From Aestuariispira insulae (lineage in GTDB: Bacteria > Pseudomonadota > Alphaproteobacteria > UBA8366 > Aestuariispiraceae), in contig NZ_QRDW01000002.1 in assembly GCF_003385955.1 (NCBI RefSeq), positions 248,001 to 312,000 on the forward strand: a stretch of DNA of 64,000 bases. Direction: 5' to 3'. How positions within the stretch are numbered: the stretch's first letter is position 1; the number at the start of each line of letters is the position of its first letter. A model generated the notes under the pieces. That model did no database searches, had not been told where the DNA came from, and saw only the letters and a program-made list of their open reading frames with translations. Positions 20,440-29,644 of this stretch are shown here, piece by piece. Made by a program: the position numbers and the translations under genes.

Positions 20440-21668
20440 GACGCACCGGTTTCTTTCAGTACGGGCTTTGGCTTGGCAATGGAGCGCGGCGTGCCGGTCT
20501 GGCCGTTGATGATGAAGCGCATGATGGTGGACGGCTTGACCAGGAACAGATGGATCGCCATGGCGGCACTGACCGAGGCTGTCACGATGATGGCCCATTC
20601 GATGAAGACAGGCCAATGGATGGAAACGAAGAAATCACCCAGCAGATAGACAAAAACATGGTGGAAGACATAAACGGTCATGGTGGCATCCGACATATGC
20701 AGCAAGGTTTTGCTGGGCTTGTCCCGGAAATAATGATGGAACAGCTTCAAGGTGGTCAGGATGGTGATCCATTTCAGAGCCAGATGCAGGCCGAAGACAG
20801 CATTTTCCAGGGCGGTCGGCAGCTCGAAAAACTCCGGCTTGATCTGCAGCGCCAGGCTGACGAGCGCCAGCGGCACCATCCAGATCTCCCATTTGAAGAC
20901 AGTTTCATACAGCCGGTTGTTCCAATAAAGGCACAGACCGGCCAGGAAATAGACGAAATAAAAGGCGAAATTATAAGGGCTGATGATGCCGATCCCGGCC
21001 ACCTGGAAAGGGCTATAGGGCGCCGGCAAAAGGGTGCTCAGGGTGATCGCGGCAAATTGCAGGCCGGTCAGGCAGAGGATCAGGGTCAGCACCGGCACCG
21101 GGCCGAAGGTGGCGATCCGCACCAATCGATCCAGGATTTTCAGGAAAAAATCGCCTTTGAGCTTCAACTGCTGGAAAATTGCGCAGCCGGTGATCACCAC
21201 CAGGAATGAAAGCGCCAGTTGGACCAGGAACCAGATATGCAGCCATTCGCCCTGGGCAAAAACCTTTGCCAGATGATCGGACGAAAGGTAGGCCCAGAAA
21301 TCAAGCGCGCCATCCCGGGGCGCGAAATGGTCCCGGTAGCGCAAGAAATGTTCCAGCACATTGACCGTCAGCAAGGCAAAAACCATCGGTATCCCGACAC
21401 GGGAGAACCTTTTCAGGACGAATTTTTTCAGCCCATAACGTTCCAGCAGAAAGATCGAAAAAAAACCGCCAACGATGAAAAAGGTCGGGGAGATGAACAT
21501 ATGCAAAGCGGAAGAGAACCAATCGAAGATGTAAAATCTCTCCGTATTGGCCGTACGCATCGGGTCATGGGGACTGTAAACATTGCTGCCATGAATAAAG
21601 ACCGCGACGAACATCACAAAGGTCCGGGCCGCATCAATGTCGTAATATCTGACGTCTTTGTTTTTCAT
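20436..21668 (-). CDS. acyltransferase-3 family integral membrane O-acyltransferase
   Basis: A 410-residue polytopic membrane protein. 'RYYDIDAARTFVMFVAVFIHG' opens as the family does, with the catalytic-site histidine in the first membrane helix. About ten hydrophobic segments follow, e.g. 'FFIVGGFFSIFLLERYG' and 'VYVFHHVFVYLLGDF'. The family moves acyl groups from cytoplasmic donors to periplasmic glycans (O-antigen, glucan and others). The coupled SGNH gene suggests a transfer relay. Target glycan unknown. OpgC-like proteins have the same layout. Confidence 0.88.
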   Translation of the reverse strand: MKNKDVRYYDIDAARTFVMFVAVFIHGSNVYSPHDPMRTANTERFYIFDWFSSALHMFISPTFFIVGGFFSIFLLERYGLKKFVLKRFSRVGIPMVFALLTVNVLEHFLRYRDHFAPRDGALDFWAYLSSDHLAKVFAQGEWLHIWFLVQLALSFLVVITGCAIFQQLKLKGDFFLKILDRLVRIATFGPVPVLTLILCLTGLQFAAITLSTLLPAPYSPFQVAGIGIISPYNFAFYFVYFLAGLCLYWNNRLYETVFKWEIWMVPLALVSLALQIKPEFFELPTALENAVFGLHLALKWITILTTLKLFHHYFRDKPSKTLLHMSDATMTVYVFHHVFVYLLGDFFVSIHWPVFIEWAIIVTASVSAAMAIHLFLVKPSTIMRFIINGQTGTPRSIAKPKPVLKETGAS

Positions 21669-21924
21669 GGACTTGCCGCAATTTATGTTGGAGCCCCCAC
21701 CCCATGAAGGGCCGTTATAGGCGAAACGGATCAGAATTTAAACTGCTTGTTTCACATTTTCTTAAAATTTTAACGATCTTGTCCTGAAGGGCTTCTTTTG
21801 GCTTTTGACCATTAGGGAAAAATTGTTTCTCCTTTGAGTCAGAGCGACAAAAGCTGCCGCATTGCTTGCGGACAAATTAAAATAGCTGTCTAATCTGTTG
21901 CCAGTTTCCATAACGAATGACGGT

Positions 21925-22437
21925 ATGATGCAGTCAGTATTCCATTTTGGGCCGCCTTTGCTTTCCCTGTTGTGCAAGATCAATCTCGACCGGCTGGGGG
22001 TCGATGCGGGCATGTCGCCGGATTGGTTGCGTGGTGCGGAGCAAGCTCTGGAGGCGGTTTTCACCTGTTCGCGTCGTCTGGCGGTCTATGGCACGCTGGC
22101 ACCGGGAGAACTGCATGGCCGAAAGCTGGCCAATCTGAATGGCAGTTGGCAGGACGGGCTGGTGCGCGGCGACCTCTATCGCGATGGCTGGGGAACGGAG
22201 CGGGGCTGTCCGGGTTTGAAATGGGAACCTGACGGTTTGAAAGTGCCGATCAAACTGCTGACCGCCCGGGACCTGCCGGAAGAATGGGAACGTCTTGATT
22301 CCTTTGAGGGCGAGGATTATGTGCGCATCCTGGTGCCGATTGAAAATGACAATGGCGTCATCGCCATCGCCAATCTTTATGCCATCCGCCATCACATGCT
22401 GGATGACCGTGAAAAGCTGCTGATGGCCGGGCGCTGA
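21925..22437 (+). CDS. gamma-glutamylcyclotransferase-like (AIG2/GGCT fold) protein
   Basis: A roughly 170-residue protein. The GGCT substrate loop is 'LAVYGTLAPGELHGRKL' (about residues 54-70), and the catalytic glutamate lies in 'LDSFEGEDYVR', matching the family's D-x2-E-G-x2-Y/F-x-R pattern. It may release 5-oxoproline from gamma-glutamyl compounds. The family also includes proteins of other activity. The first 50 residues are not part of the fold. The start is uncertain: ATGs at 21925 and 21928 lack a clear ribosome site and TTG at 21898 is possible. Confidence 0.75.
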   Translation: MMQSVFHFGPPLLSLLCKINLDRLGVDAGMSPDWLRGAEQALEAVFTCSRRLAVYGTLAPGELHGRKLANLNGSWQDGLVRGDLYRDGWGTERGCPGLKWEPDGLKVPIKLLTARDLPEEWERLDSFEGEDYVRILVPIENDNGVIAIANLYAIRHHMLDDREKLLMAGR

Positions 22438-22443
22438 CCCGGA

Positions 22444-23259
22444 TCAGCCGTTGGCGTCCGGATAATCTTCGCCATAATTGTAATGGCGGATCAGCCGTGG
22501 CAACAGGTCCGAGGCCAACAGTTCGCCGAGTCGTCGGTTGATATGGCGTTTCAAGGCGGCGGGCGCATTCCGGTTGAAGCTGAGATGCACCGGCTGGGCC
22601 GGGATCTGATGGCTGAAATCCTGCAGGCTGATCTCGTCATGGGAATATCCCATGGCATGCATGGACCAATGCGCCCGCTTGGTCCCGGATAGGAAGAAGT
22701 CGGCCCGATGTTCGGCGATCATGATCATCGCGTCGGTCCGGCTGGTCACATAAAAGGGGATGATGCCGCCCCTGTCGCTGTCCAGGTGCAGATAGGGCTC
22801 CAACTCGGGGTAGCGGTATCCCTGGATCAATACCAGCCGACGGCCGATCAAATCCTGGATCTTACTGACCTTGATGGCGGGCTTGCTGGATACCAGCGAA
22901 TAATGCAATTCAAACAGGGGCTGCTCTGAAAACTCGAACTGCTCTTCAGATGGGCTGTCCTTATGCCAGGCAGGTGAACCATAAGTGATCCAGTTGCTGT
23001 CCAGACCGGATTCCAGCAGGCGCAGGAATTTCTCTGACGGGATTTGCTGATATTCCAGCTGGTAAGGGGTCTCGCGGAATATCTGGCGTACCACATCCGT
23101 GATGATGCCGCGGACCCGGTTCTTCTTGGCAATGATCAAGGGTTCGCTGGCACTGTAGGCAACAAAGGTCACATGGCGGTCATCCTTCGCCAGGGCTGGC
23201 GGCGGACAAGCCCCCCACAACAGGGTTGTTAACCCTATCAGGCTGAAAAGACGTATCAT
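22444..23259 (-). CDS. periplasmic solute-binding-like protein, family 3 (divergent, orphan)
   Basis: A 271-residue exported protein: 'MIRLFSLIGLTTLLWG' followed by 'PPALAK' is the signal peptide and sets the start at 23259, though the frame is open back to 23454. The family 3 pattern is weaker than in the others: 'GIITDVVRQIF', 'FRETPYQLEYQQIP', 'LIGRRLVLIQGYRY' and 'LLASDLLPRLIRHY'. It lies convergent with the preceding gene (7-base gap) and divergent from the GreA/B-like gene. No transporter neighbours. Role probably ligand sensing or orphan uptake. Confidence 0.7.
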   Translation of the reverse strand: MIRLFSLIGLTTLLWGACPPPALAKDDRHVTFVAYSASEPLIIAKKNRVRGIITDVVRQIFRETPYQLEYQQIPSEKFLRLLESGLDSNWITYGSPAWHKDSPSEEQFEFSEQPLFELHYSLVSSKPAIKVSKIQDLIGRRLVLIQGYRYPELEPYLHLDSDRGGIIPFYVTSRTDAMIMIAEHRADFFLSGTKRAHWSMHAMGYSHDEISLQDFSHQIPAQPVHLSFNRNAPAALKRHINRRLGELLASDLLPRLIRHYNYGEDYPDANG

Positions 23260-23371
23260 TGGCGCTGGCAATCCACTTCCTGCTGCACATTTGATAGTTG
23301 ATTTTAGTCGCCATATCTTAACATTCGCTAAACGATACCGCCGAACCGCGGCGCGCGGAGGAAACACAAAT

Positions 23372-23875
23372 ATGAGCAGAGCTTTTGTCAAGGAACCGGA
23401 CGGGGACGCCGTGCAGGATGACACGCCCGACATTCCGATCAGCCCGCACCCCAACTATGTGACGGCAACGGGATTGCGCCAACTGGAGCAACAGCGCGAT
23501 GACCTTGTGGCGGAACGGGCAGCCCTAAAGGCTGGACCGGATCCGGTAGCGGTGAAATTGGCGCTTTTCCCCGTTGAACGTCGTCTTCGCTATATCCTGG
23601 CACGGCTGGATAGCGCGATCTTGAAATGCCCGGTCCAGACGGAAACAGTGGCGGTTGGTCATGCGGTCCTGGTGGCCGATGACGCGGGGGAGGAACAGCG
23701 TTATTGGATCGTCGGAGAGGATGAGGCCGATATCAAAGCATACAAGGTCAGCTGGGTGTCGCCCCTGGCCAGAGCTCTGATCGATCGCGAGGTGGGGGAT
23801 CTGGTGAAATGGCGACGGCCCGCCGGAGACCGTGAGCTGGAAATCCTGGAAATCTCCCTTCCCGGTGGAGCCTGA
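23372..23875 (+). CDS. GreA/GreB-family (Rnk-like) RNA polymerase-binding protein
   Basis: A 167-residue protein with a short N-terminal coiled-coil ('LRQLEQQRDDLVAERAAL') and the FKBP-like C-terminal domain of the GreA/B family, seen in 'VAVGHAVLVADDAGEEQRY', 'WIVGEDEAD' and 'SWVSPLARALIDREVGD'. GGAGGAAA lies ahead of the ATG at 23372. It is longer in the N-terminal half than Rnk and closer to GreB-like proteins. Whether it stimulates transcript cleavage depends on acidic residues at the coiled-coil tip, which are not clearly present. Confidence 0.85.
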   Translation: MSRAFVKEPDGDAVQDDTPDIPISPHPNYVTATGLRQLEQQRDDLVAERAALKAGPDPVAVKLALFPVERRLRYILARLDSAILKCPVQTETVAVGHAVLVADDAGEEQRYWIVGEDEADIKAYKVSWVSPLARALIDREVGDLVKWRRPAGDRELEILEISLPGGA

Positions 23876-23965
23876 AGGCCGGCATTATTCCGCCGCCATT
23901 GTGGGAATTGCGCATATTGCCTATAGTTGGCAAAGACCGCGACAGGGGGCAGGCGGGAAAGGTAC

Positions 23966-24961
23966 ATGGCTGTCAAAAGACATATGGGCAAGAATGACAA
24001 CGCCAAGAAGGTTGTTGTTTATTATGCGGAATCCAAAAGCGACCTGCGCCTGACCATGCGCAATACACTGGCGCGCGAAGGGTTCGAGTCCACCCTGGAT
24101 TTCGGATCATTGGCGGATCTGTGGGCGGCGGTGCAATCCAGGGCCCCGGATCTTGTCCTGGTGGATGCGGAAATGGTGACGGCGGAAGCCGACGGTGCCA
24201 AATTCATGCGCGATATCCGCTATGGGCGCCTCGGGGACAATCCCTATATCCCGATCATCTGCACGGTCTGGAATTCGGAACTGGACTATATTCGCCGTCT
24301 GATTGATGCCGGGCCCGATGACCTGTTGGTCAAACCCTTTTCGCCCAAGGACCTGTTTGACCGGATCGAGGCGCTGGTCTCCCGGCGAAAGCCTTTTGTG
24401 GTGACATCGGATTATATCGGCCCGGACCGGCGCAAGGACACGGTGCGCGAAGATGATGACAATCTGATCGAAGTGCCAAACACGCTCAGCGACAAAATGG
24501 CGGGCCGTCCGGTCAATGCCGCCCAATTGCAGCGGGCGATCCGCGGTATCAATGCCGAGATCAATGAAATGAAACTGCGGCGCAACGCCTTCCAGATTTC
24601 CTTTCTGGTGGAATTGCTGCTGCCCCAGCTTGAACAGCGGGAACCATTGACGGACGCCCAGGAACAGCTGCGTCATCTGCGTCAGGTGGCGCGGGATACT
24701 ACCGCGCGGATGGACGGCACCCGTTACAGCCATGTGGCGGATCTAGCGCAGTCGCTGCAGGAAATCGCTCGCTCGCTGGAAGAGACGGTCGACCTGCCGG
24801 ATGTGAAGGATATCAAACTTCTGAAACGGCTGTCCCAGGCCATCTTGCTGGCCTTTAACCCCGGCACGGATGCCGAGGCGCTGGCCGGCGAGATCTCCTC
24901 GGCGGTCTCAAAATATGACGCAAAGCAAAAAGCCAAGAAAAAAGCCGGGAAAGCGGAGTAA
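23966..24961 (+). CDS. response regulator with uncharacterised helical C-terminal region
   Basis: A 331-residue protein. Residues about 15-140 form a receiver domain with the phosphoacceptor Asp in 'DLVLVDAEM' and the conserved Lys in 'DLLVKPFSP'. The remainder has no DNA-binding, GGDEF or enzymatic domain. It is predicted helical ('INEMKLRRNAFQISFLVELL', 'VADLAQSLQEIARSLEE') with a very basic lysine-rich tail. Such regulators act through protein contacts. No histidine kinase is adjacent. GGGAAAGG precedes the ATG at 23966; an alternative ATG is at 23984. Confidence 0.8.
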   Translation: MAVKRHMGKNDNAKKVVVYYAESKSDLRLTMRNTLAREGFESTLDFGSLADLWAAVQSRAPDLVLVDAEMVTAEADGAKFMRDIRYGRLGDNPYIPIICTVWNSELDYIRRLIDAGPDDLLVKPFSPKDLFDRIEALVSRRKPFVVTSDYIGPDRRKDTVREDDDNLIEVPNTLSDKMAGRPVNAAQLQRAIRGINAEINEMKLRRNAFQISFLVELLLPQLEQREPLTDAQEQLRHLRQVARDTTARMDGTRYSHVADLAQSLQEIARSLEETVDLPDVKDIKLLKRLSQAILLAFNPGTDAEALAGEISSAVSKYDAKQKAKKKAGKAE

Positions 24962-25014
24962 GGTCCCTGCTTGGCAGCATCCTTGCCGTTCTTTGGAACA
25001 GATACAGATATGTC

Positions 25015-25036
25015 ACACCGGCCATCGAGCCGGTGT
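25015..25036. terminator. hairpin between convergent genes
   Basis: 'acaccggc' (25015-25022) pairs perfectly with 'gccggtgt' (25029-25036), loop 'catcga'. It lies between the response regulator and pyrC stops but has no adjacent T run, so it would be a weak or factor-aided terminator. Confidence 0.5.
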
Positions 25037-25067
25037 CCAAGCAGCTATTTAAAACTGATCGGTTGGG

Positions 25068-26102
25068 TTAATCCGCCAAACGCCAATTCAAGCTCTGACC
25101 CGCCATGAAGGGGATAATAGTGCCACCAGCCAGTTCCAATGTTTCCGGGATGGCGGTTTCACCCCGTTCCAGGGTGATCTTGCTCTGGTTCGGTGCCAGA
25201 CCGTAAAAGGCTGGGCCGTTGAGTGAGGCAAAGGCTTCCAGATTGTCCAATTTGCCTTCCTCATCAAAGACCTGTGCATAGGCTTCAATGGCTGTGGGCG
25301 CATTGAAAATGCCGGCACAGCCGCAGGCGCTTTCCTTGGCATGTACCGGGTGCGGCGCACTGTCGGTGCCGAGGAAAAACCGCTTATGGCCGGAAACCCC
25401 GGCTTCGCGCACCGCCAGGCGGTGTTGTTCGCGCTTGGCGATCGGCAGGCAATAAAGATGGGGCCGGATTCCGCCTTTGAAAATGTCGGACCTGTTGATC
25501 ATCATGTGATGCTGGGTGATGGTCGCGGCCACATTGTCGCCGGCGCTTTTGACAAACTCGACCGCCTGTTCGGTGGTGATATGTTCCAAAACCACCTTCA
25601 GGTCCGGATGGCGGCCGATCATCGGTTTCAAAATGGTGTCGATGAAAACCGCCTCGCGGTCAAAGATATCCACGTCCCCATGGGTAACCTCACCATGAAT
25701 CAGAAGTGGCATGCCGATCTCGGCCATGCGGGACAGCACAGGATCCAGTCGGCCGACGTCGGTCACCCCGAAGGCTGAATTGGTGGTGGCATTGGCAGGA
25801 TAGAGCTTTACCGCCGTATAAATCCCTTCCGCATGGCCAGCGGCCAGGTCATCCGGGTCGGTGCCATCGGTCATATAGGCGGTCATCAGCGGGGTGAAAT
25901 CGCAGCCCGCCGGCACGGCGGCCATGATGCGCTCTCGATAGCTTGCAGCCATCGCTTTTGAGGTCACCGGGGGGGTCAGGTTTGGCATGATGATGGCGCG
26001 GCCGAACTGGCGTGCGGTATAGGGAACAACGGACTCCAGCATTGCACCGTCGCGCACATGCAGATGCCAGTCATCGGGGCGGGTGATGGTCAGGCGATCC
26101 AT
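25068..26102 (-). CDS. pyrC: dihydroorotase (PyrC, class II)
   Basis: A 344-residue zinc amidohydrolase that cyclises carbamoyl-aspartate to dihydroorotate in pyrimidine synthesis. 'DDWHLHVRDG' carries the first metal histidines, 'AVKLYPANATTNS' the carbamylated lysine and 'LGTDSAPHPVHAKE' the catalytic Asp. Length equals the E. coli-type enzyme. It is the last gene of a five-gene minus-strand operon, two bases after asnB, which is an unusual position for a pyrimidine gene. Confidence 0.96.
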   Translation of the reverse strand: MDRLTITRPDDWHLHVRDGAMLESVVPYTARQFGRAIIMPNLTPPVTSKAMAASYRERIMAAVPAGCDFTPLMTAYMTDGTDPDDLAAGHAEGIYTAVKLYPANATTNSAFGVTDVGRLDPVLSRMAEIGMPLLIHGEVTHGDVDIFDREAVFIDTILKPMIGRHPDLKVVLEHITTEQAVEFVKSAGDNVAATITQHHMMINRSDIFKGGIRPHLYCLPIAKREQHRLAVREAGVSGHKRFFLGTDSAPHPVHAKESACGCAGIFNAPTAIEAYAQVFDEEGKLDNLEAFASLNGPAFYGLAPNQSKITLERGETAIPETLELAGGTIIPFMAGQSLNWRLAD

Positions 26103-26104
26103 GA

Positions 26105-27868
26105 TTATTTTTCCTCCAATACCTCAAAAACAGTGCCATGGCCTGGCGTGCGGCGTTCAATGTTGGCCCGGTGCCATAAGGCGTAGAACAGAAGAGTCCA
26201 GGCGGCGAAACCCTCGCGCTTGCCATTGGCATTGAATAGCGCAACCACCCGATCCGGATCGGCAATTTCCTGGATACAGTCACGATTGGCAACCAGGGGA
26301 CCCAGTTTCTCCGAGCGGGAGCGAATCCATTCGCCCACCGGCACGGTAAAACCGCGTTTCTTGGTGAAGGGCTGGGCCTCGGGCATGACTTTTTCCAGCC
26401 ATTTCCGCAAAACCCATTTGCCAAGCCGCTTATTGATCTTCAGATCATCAGGCAGGCGGAAGGCGGCATTGGCAACCTCCCGGTCCAGGAAGGGCGTGCG
26501 CCCCTCCAAGCCATGGGCCATGAGACAGCGGTCCAACTTGGTCAAAAGATCGTTGGTCAGCCAGTCCTTGCAGTCGATCGCCTGGGCCGCCTGCAGGCGG
26601 CTGCGGCCCTGGCTGCTGGACAGCGCCTGCTGGCTGGAAATGCTGTCGCGCCAGGCATGATCGGAAGCGCGTAGGACATCAAGCCCGTCAAAGGTGCCGC
26701 GATGTCGGATATCGCGTCCGCCCAGCCACCAGGGGCGCAGCACGCTGCGATAGCGGCCATAACCGGCAAAAAGCTCGTCGCCGCCTTCACCGCTCAAGAC
26801 CACTTTCAGCTCCTGGGCGGCTTCGCGCGCCAGCTTCCAGGTGGGCAGAATGGCATAATCGGCTGCCGGATCATCCATATGGGCGGTGATCTGCGGCAGA
26901 CTCTCCCAGAAATCCGCCTCGCCAAAATCCACCTCATGATGGTCGGCGCCGACCTTTGCGGCGAGCGCCCTGGCATGGTCGCGCTCATCATGGACATTCG
27001 TGCCGGAAAAACCAGCGGTATAGGCAATGATGGGACGGTCATTCAGATCGGACATGACGGAAAGCAGGGCGGAGGAATCAATCCCGCCGGACAGAAACAG
27101 ACCATAGGGCACGTCGGAGCGCTGATGGATGGCAACCGAATCCCGGATTGCCCGGTCCAGCCGGTCAATGGCATCCGCTTCCGACAGTTTTTCAGGGCTT
27201 CCAGACGGCAGGGCCGGCAGGTGGCGGCGATCGATGATGCGCCCGCCGCGGATCACCAGCGTTTCGCCGGGCATGACCCGCTGTATGCCGTCATAAATGG
27301 TCTTTTCACCACAAGTGAATTGCATCTGCAGCAATTCCTGGCGGCGGCGTTCCAGGATCTCGGTGCCTGCCAGGCCGGCTGCGACCAGGGCCTGTGCTTC
27401 CGACGCAAAAGCCAGATAGTCTGCGGTTTCAGTGTAATAAAGCGGTTTGATGCCAAAAGGGTCCCGGGACAGAATCAGCAGGCCTTCAGCAGGATCATGC
27501 AGGGCCAGGGAATACATCCCGCGCAGGCGTTGCGCGAAATCGAACCCTTCCTCGCGATAGAGATAGAGGGGCGTTTCGCAATCCGACTGAGTCTGGAACG
27601 GGTGATCCTTTAATTCTTCCCGTAATTCCAGATAGTTGTAGATTTCACCATTGCCGACCAGTGCCAGGCCGCTTGGATCATAGAGCGGTTGATCCCCCGT
27701 TTTCAGATCGATAATGGCCAGGCGTGTTTGAACCAAGCCCACAGTCGCGGCAATATGTTTGCCCATGCCATCGGGGCCGCGATGGGCCAGCGCATCGGCC
27801 AGCCGGTCCAGGATGGCGACATCGGGCGAGCTGCCGTTGCGCATCATGATGCCTGCAATTCCGCACAT
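26105..27868 (-). CDS. asnB: glutamine-hydrolysing asparagine synthase family protein
   Basis: A 587-residue enzyme. The mature N-terminal Cys2 of 'MCGIAGIMM' is the glutaminase nucleophile. The synthase domain has the ATP-pyrophosphatase loop 'LFLSGGIDSSALLS' at about residue 255. 'LSGEGGDELFAGYGRY' is typical. It makes asparagine from aspartate in the simplest case. Its placement behind three surface-glycan glycosyltransferases, 1 base after the third, raises the alternative that it amidates a uronic acid or other carboxylate on the glycan, as AsnB-like enzymes of O-antigen clusters do. Confidence 0.9.
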   Translation of the reverse strand: MCGIAGIMMRNGSSPDVAILDRLADALAHRGPDGMGKHIAATVGLVQTRLAIIDLKTGDQPLYDPSGLALVGNGEIYNYLELREELKDHPFQTQSDCETPLYLYREEGFDFAQRLRGMYSLALHDPAEGLLILSRDPFGIKPLYYTETADYLAFASEAQALVAAGLAGTEILERRRQELLQMQFTCGEKTIYDGIQRVMPGETLVIRGGRIIDRRHLPALPSGSPEKLSEADAIDRLDRAIRDSVAIHQRSDVPYGLFLSGGIDSSALLSVMSDLNDRPIIAYTAGFSGTNVHDERDHARALAAKVGADHHEVDFGEADFWESLPQITAHMDDPAADYAILPTWKLAREAAQELKVVLSGEGGDELFAGYGRYRSVLRPWWLGGRDIRHRGTFDGLDVLRASDHAWRDSISSQQALSSSQGRSRLQAAQAIDCKDWLTNDLLTKLDRCLMAHGLEGRTPFLDREVANAAFRLPDDLKINKRLGKWVLRKWLEKVMPEAQPFTKKRGFTVPVGEWIRSRSEKLGPLVANRDCIQEIADPDRVVALFNANGKREGFAAWTLLFYALWHRANIERRTPGHGTVFEVLEEK

Positions 27869-27869
27869 G

Positions 27870-28895
27870 TCAGCCGGTCACCTTTTCAAAAAAATCCAGA
27901 TAATCTTGCACAACCTTCGCTTCCGTGAACTTGTCCTGATAGCTTTCCGCGCCGCCGGTGGCAAGTTCCACTCGGGCAGCCGGATGATCGATCAGGTTGC
28001 GGATATTGGCGGCCATCGGCGCAGCCCGGTCTACGGGGCTTAGCAATCCATTGACCCCATGCCGGATATTCTGGCCGGGTCCCTGCGAATTGGCGGCAAC
28101 CACCGGCACCCCTTGAGCCCAGGCCTCGATCACCATATTGCCCAGCGGCTCATGCCGCGAGGTGCAGAGGAAAATATCCGCAGCCCCGAAAAGTGCCGGT
28201 ACATCATCCCGCCAGCCCAGAAAACGAACCCGGTCGGTCACGCCCAGGCGTTCGGCCAGTGCGATCAGCTCGTCGCGTTTCGGACCTTCGCCGGCGATCC
28301 AGTAATAGGCGTCTTTCACTTCGGCCAGCACTTCAAGCCCCAGATCAAAGGCCTTATTTTCATGCAGACGCCCCAGCCCCAGCAGCAAGGGGGCGTCTTC
28401 CGGCGTATCCAGCGCCGCACGGTCTTGCGGCGGCATGCGGGTATTGTCGACAAAGTTCGGTAGATGCCAAACGTTATCCTTTGGCCAGCCCTCCCGGATC
28501 AGATAGTCACAGATATCCTGGGTATTGCCGATCAGATGTTTGCAGGTCCTGTAGTATTTCAAGTCATAATAGCCGCCCAGGCGCGCCACGTTGACATGAT
28601 AGCCCTTTGGCACAAATCGGGCCGCACGGCTCATCCAACCCAGGACCAGGTCCGGCTGGTAATCCCGGATGACCTGTTTCAGTTTCCAGCCGGTGGCAAA
28701 ATCAAGCCGTCCGCCAAACCGCATCTCGGTAAAGGGAACGCCACTTTCTGTCAGAATCTCTGCGCGCATGCGATGGGTTCGGATCACGGCTTTCTGATCC
28801 AGGCCCGCGCGATGCAACGCCGGGACCAGGCGCATGAAAAAACCTTCTGCACCGCCCATGGCGGATCCGGCCATCATCTGGAGGACACGGGTCAT
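27870..28895 (-). CDS. glycosyltransferase family 4 protein
   Basis: A 341-residue GT-B glycosyltransferase. 'MAGSAMGGAEGFFMRLVPAL' at the N-terminus is the acceptor-side loop, and the C-terminal donor domain has 'LLGLGRLHENKAFDLGLEV' and 'TSRHEPLGNMVIEAWAQGVP' with the nucleotide-sugar-binding E-x7-E-like pattern. It probably acts in lipopolysaccharide core or related glycan assembly at the inner membrane. Its start overlaps the stop of the GT2 gene by 4 bases. Confidence 0.9.
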   Translation of the reverse strand: MTRVLQMMAGSAMGGAEGFFMRLVPALHRAGLDQKAVIRTHRMRAEILTESGVPFTEMRFGGRLDFATGWKLKQVIRDYQPDLVLGWMSRAARFVPKGYHVNVARLGGYYDLKYYRTCKHLIGNTQDICDYLIREGWPKDNVWHLPNFVDNTRMPPQDRAALDTPEDAPLLLGLGRLHENKAFDLGLEVLAEVKDAYYWIAGEGPKRDELIALAERLGVTDRVRFLGWRDDVPALFGAADIFLCTSRHEPLGNMVIEAWAQGVPVVAANSQGPGQNIRHGVNGLLSPVDRAAPMAANIRNLIDHPAARVELATGGAESYQDKFTEAKVVQDYLDFFEKVTG

Positions 28896-29644
28896 TCATC
28901 CTCCAACTGAGCTTTGAGATAGGACAGGATTGGATAAAGTGCGGCCATCAACGCGATCAGGAACCCGTATTTACCTTCCCGATATCCCTTCCGGCTGACA
29001 TAGCATTTGAAAAAACGCGAGAACATGCGGCGGATATTGCGGGCATAACCGATACCGTCGGGATTTTCCCGCAGATCACGCGCCTTGGCGGTGGAATAGC
29101 TATCCAGGCGTTTCAGCATGTCGGTGATATTGCGGTCGACATAATGATCTATTCGGCCGCTGAGCATCCGTTTCGGTCCCTTGAGGGTCAGGGCCGGATG
29201 AATACGCTGGTCCCCCCAGCGTTTGGCGCCGCGGGCGCTCAGCCTCGGAGCGGCGCTGACCCCCCAGGAGGCCCCCCAGCCATAGCGGACCCGGTGGTCC
29301 CCGATATAATTGTCAAACGGTACCAGGAAATAACCATCATCATATTTGTTGATTGTGGTGCGTATTTCATCGGCCAGGGCGTCTGTCACCCGCTCGTCGG
29401 CATCCAGTTCCAAAATCCAGTCGCCACTGCTTGCATCCAGGCCGGTGTTGCGGCGATGGCCTTCGATTGGCCAGGAGCCTTCTATCGTGATGGCGCCAAA
29501 TCGCTCGGCGATTTCTTTGCTGCCATCGGTGCATTTGTCCAGAACCACGACCAGCTCGTCTGCAAAGCGCAAGGTTTCCAGGCAGGCAGCCAGCTGCTTT
29601 TCTTCGTTATGGGCGACAACCAGGGCGGATAATTTCTTGCTCAT
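28892..29644 (-). CDS. glycosyltransferase family 2 (WaaE/KdtX-like)
   Basis: A 250-residue GT-A enzyme. 'LSALVVAHNEEKQLAACLET' begins the fold, and 'WILELDADERV' contains the DxD-like metal site. The pattern 'EGSWPIEGHRRNTGLD' together with the D-A-D-E-R motif is characteristic of the LPS-core beta-1,4-glucosyltransferase group (WaaE/KdtX). It has a C-terminal hydrophobic helix. It overlaps both neighbours by 4 bases. Confidence 0.9.
   Translation of the reverse strand: MSKKLSALVVAHNEEKQLAACLETLRFADELVVVLDKCTDGSKEIAERFGAITIEGSWPIEGHRRNTGLDASSGDWILELDADERVTDALADEIRTTINKYDDGYFLVPFDNYIGDHRVRYGWGASWGVSAAPRLSARGAKRWGDQRIHPALTLKGPKRMLSGRIDHYVDRNITDMLKRLDSYSTAKARDLRENPDGIGYARNIRRMFSRFFKCYVSRKGYREGKYGFLIALMAALYPILSYLKAQLEDE

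Noticed and set aside
21762-22064. A 100-codon minus-strand frame upstream of the acyltransferase
   Set aside because: It overlaps the GGCT-like gene in antisense and has no start signal or family resemblance.
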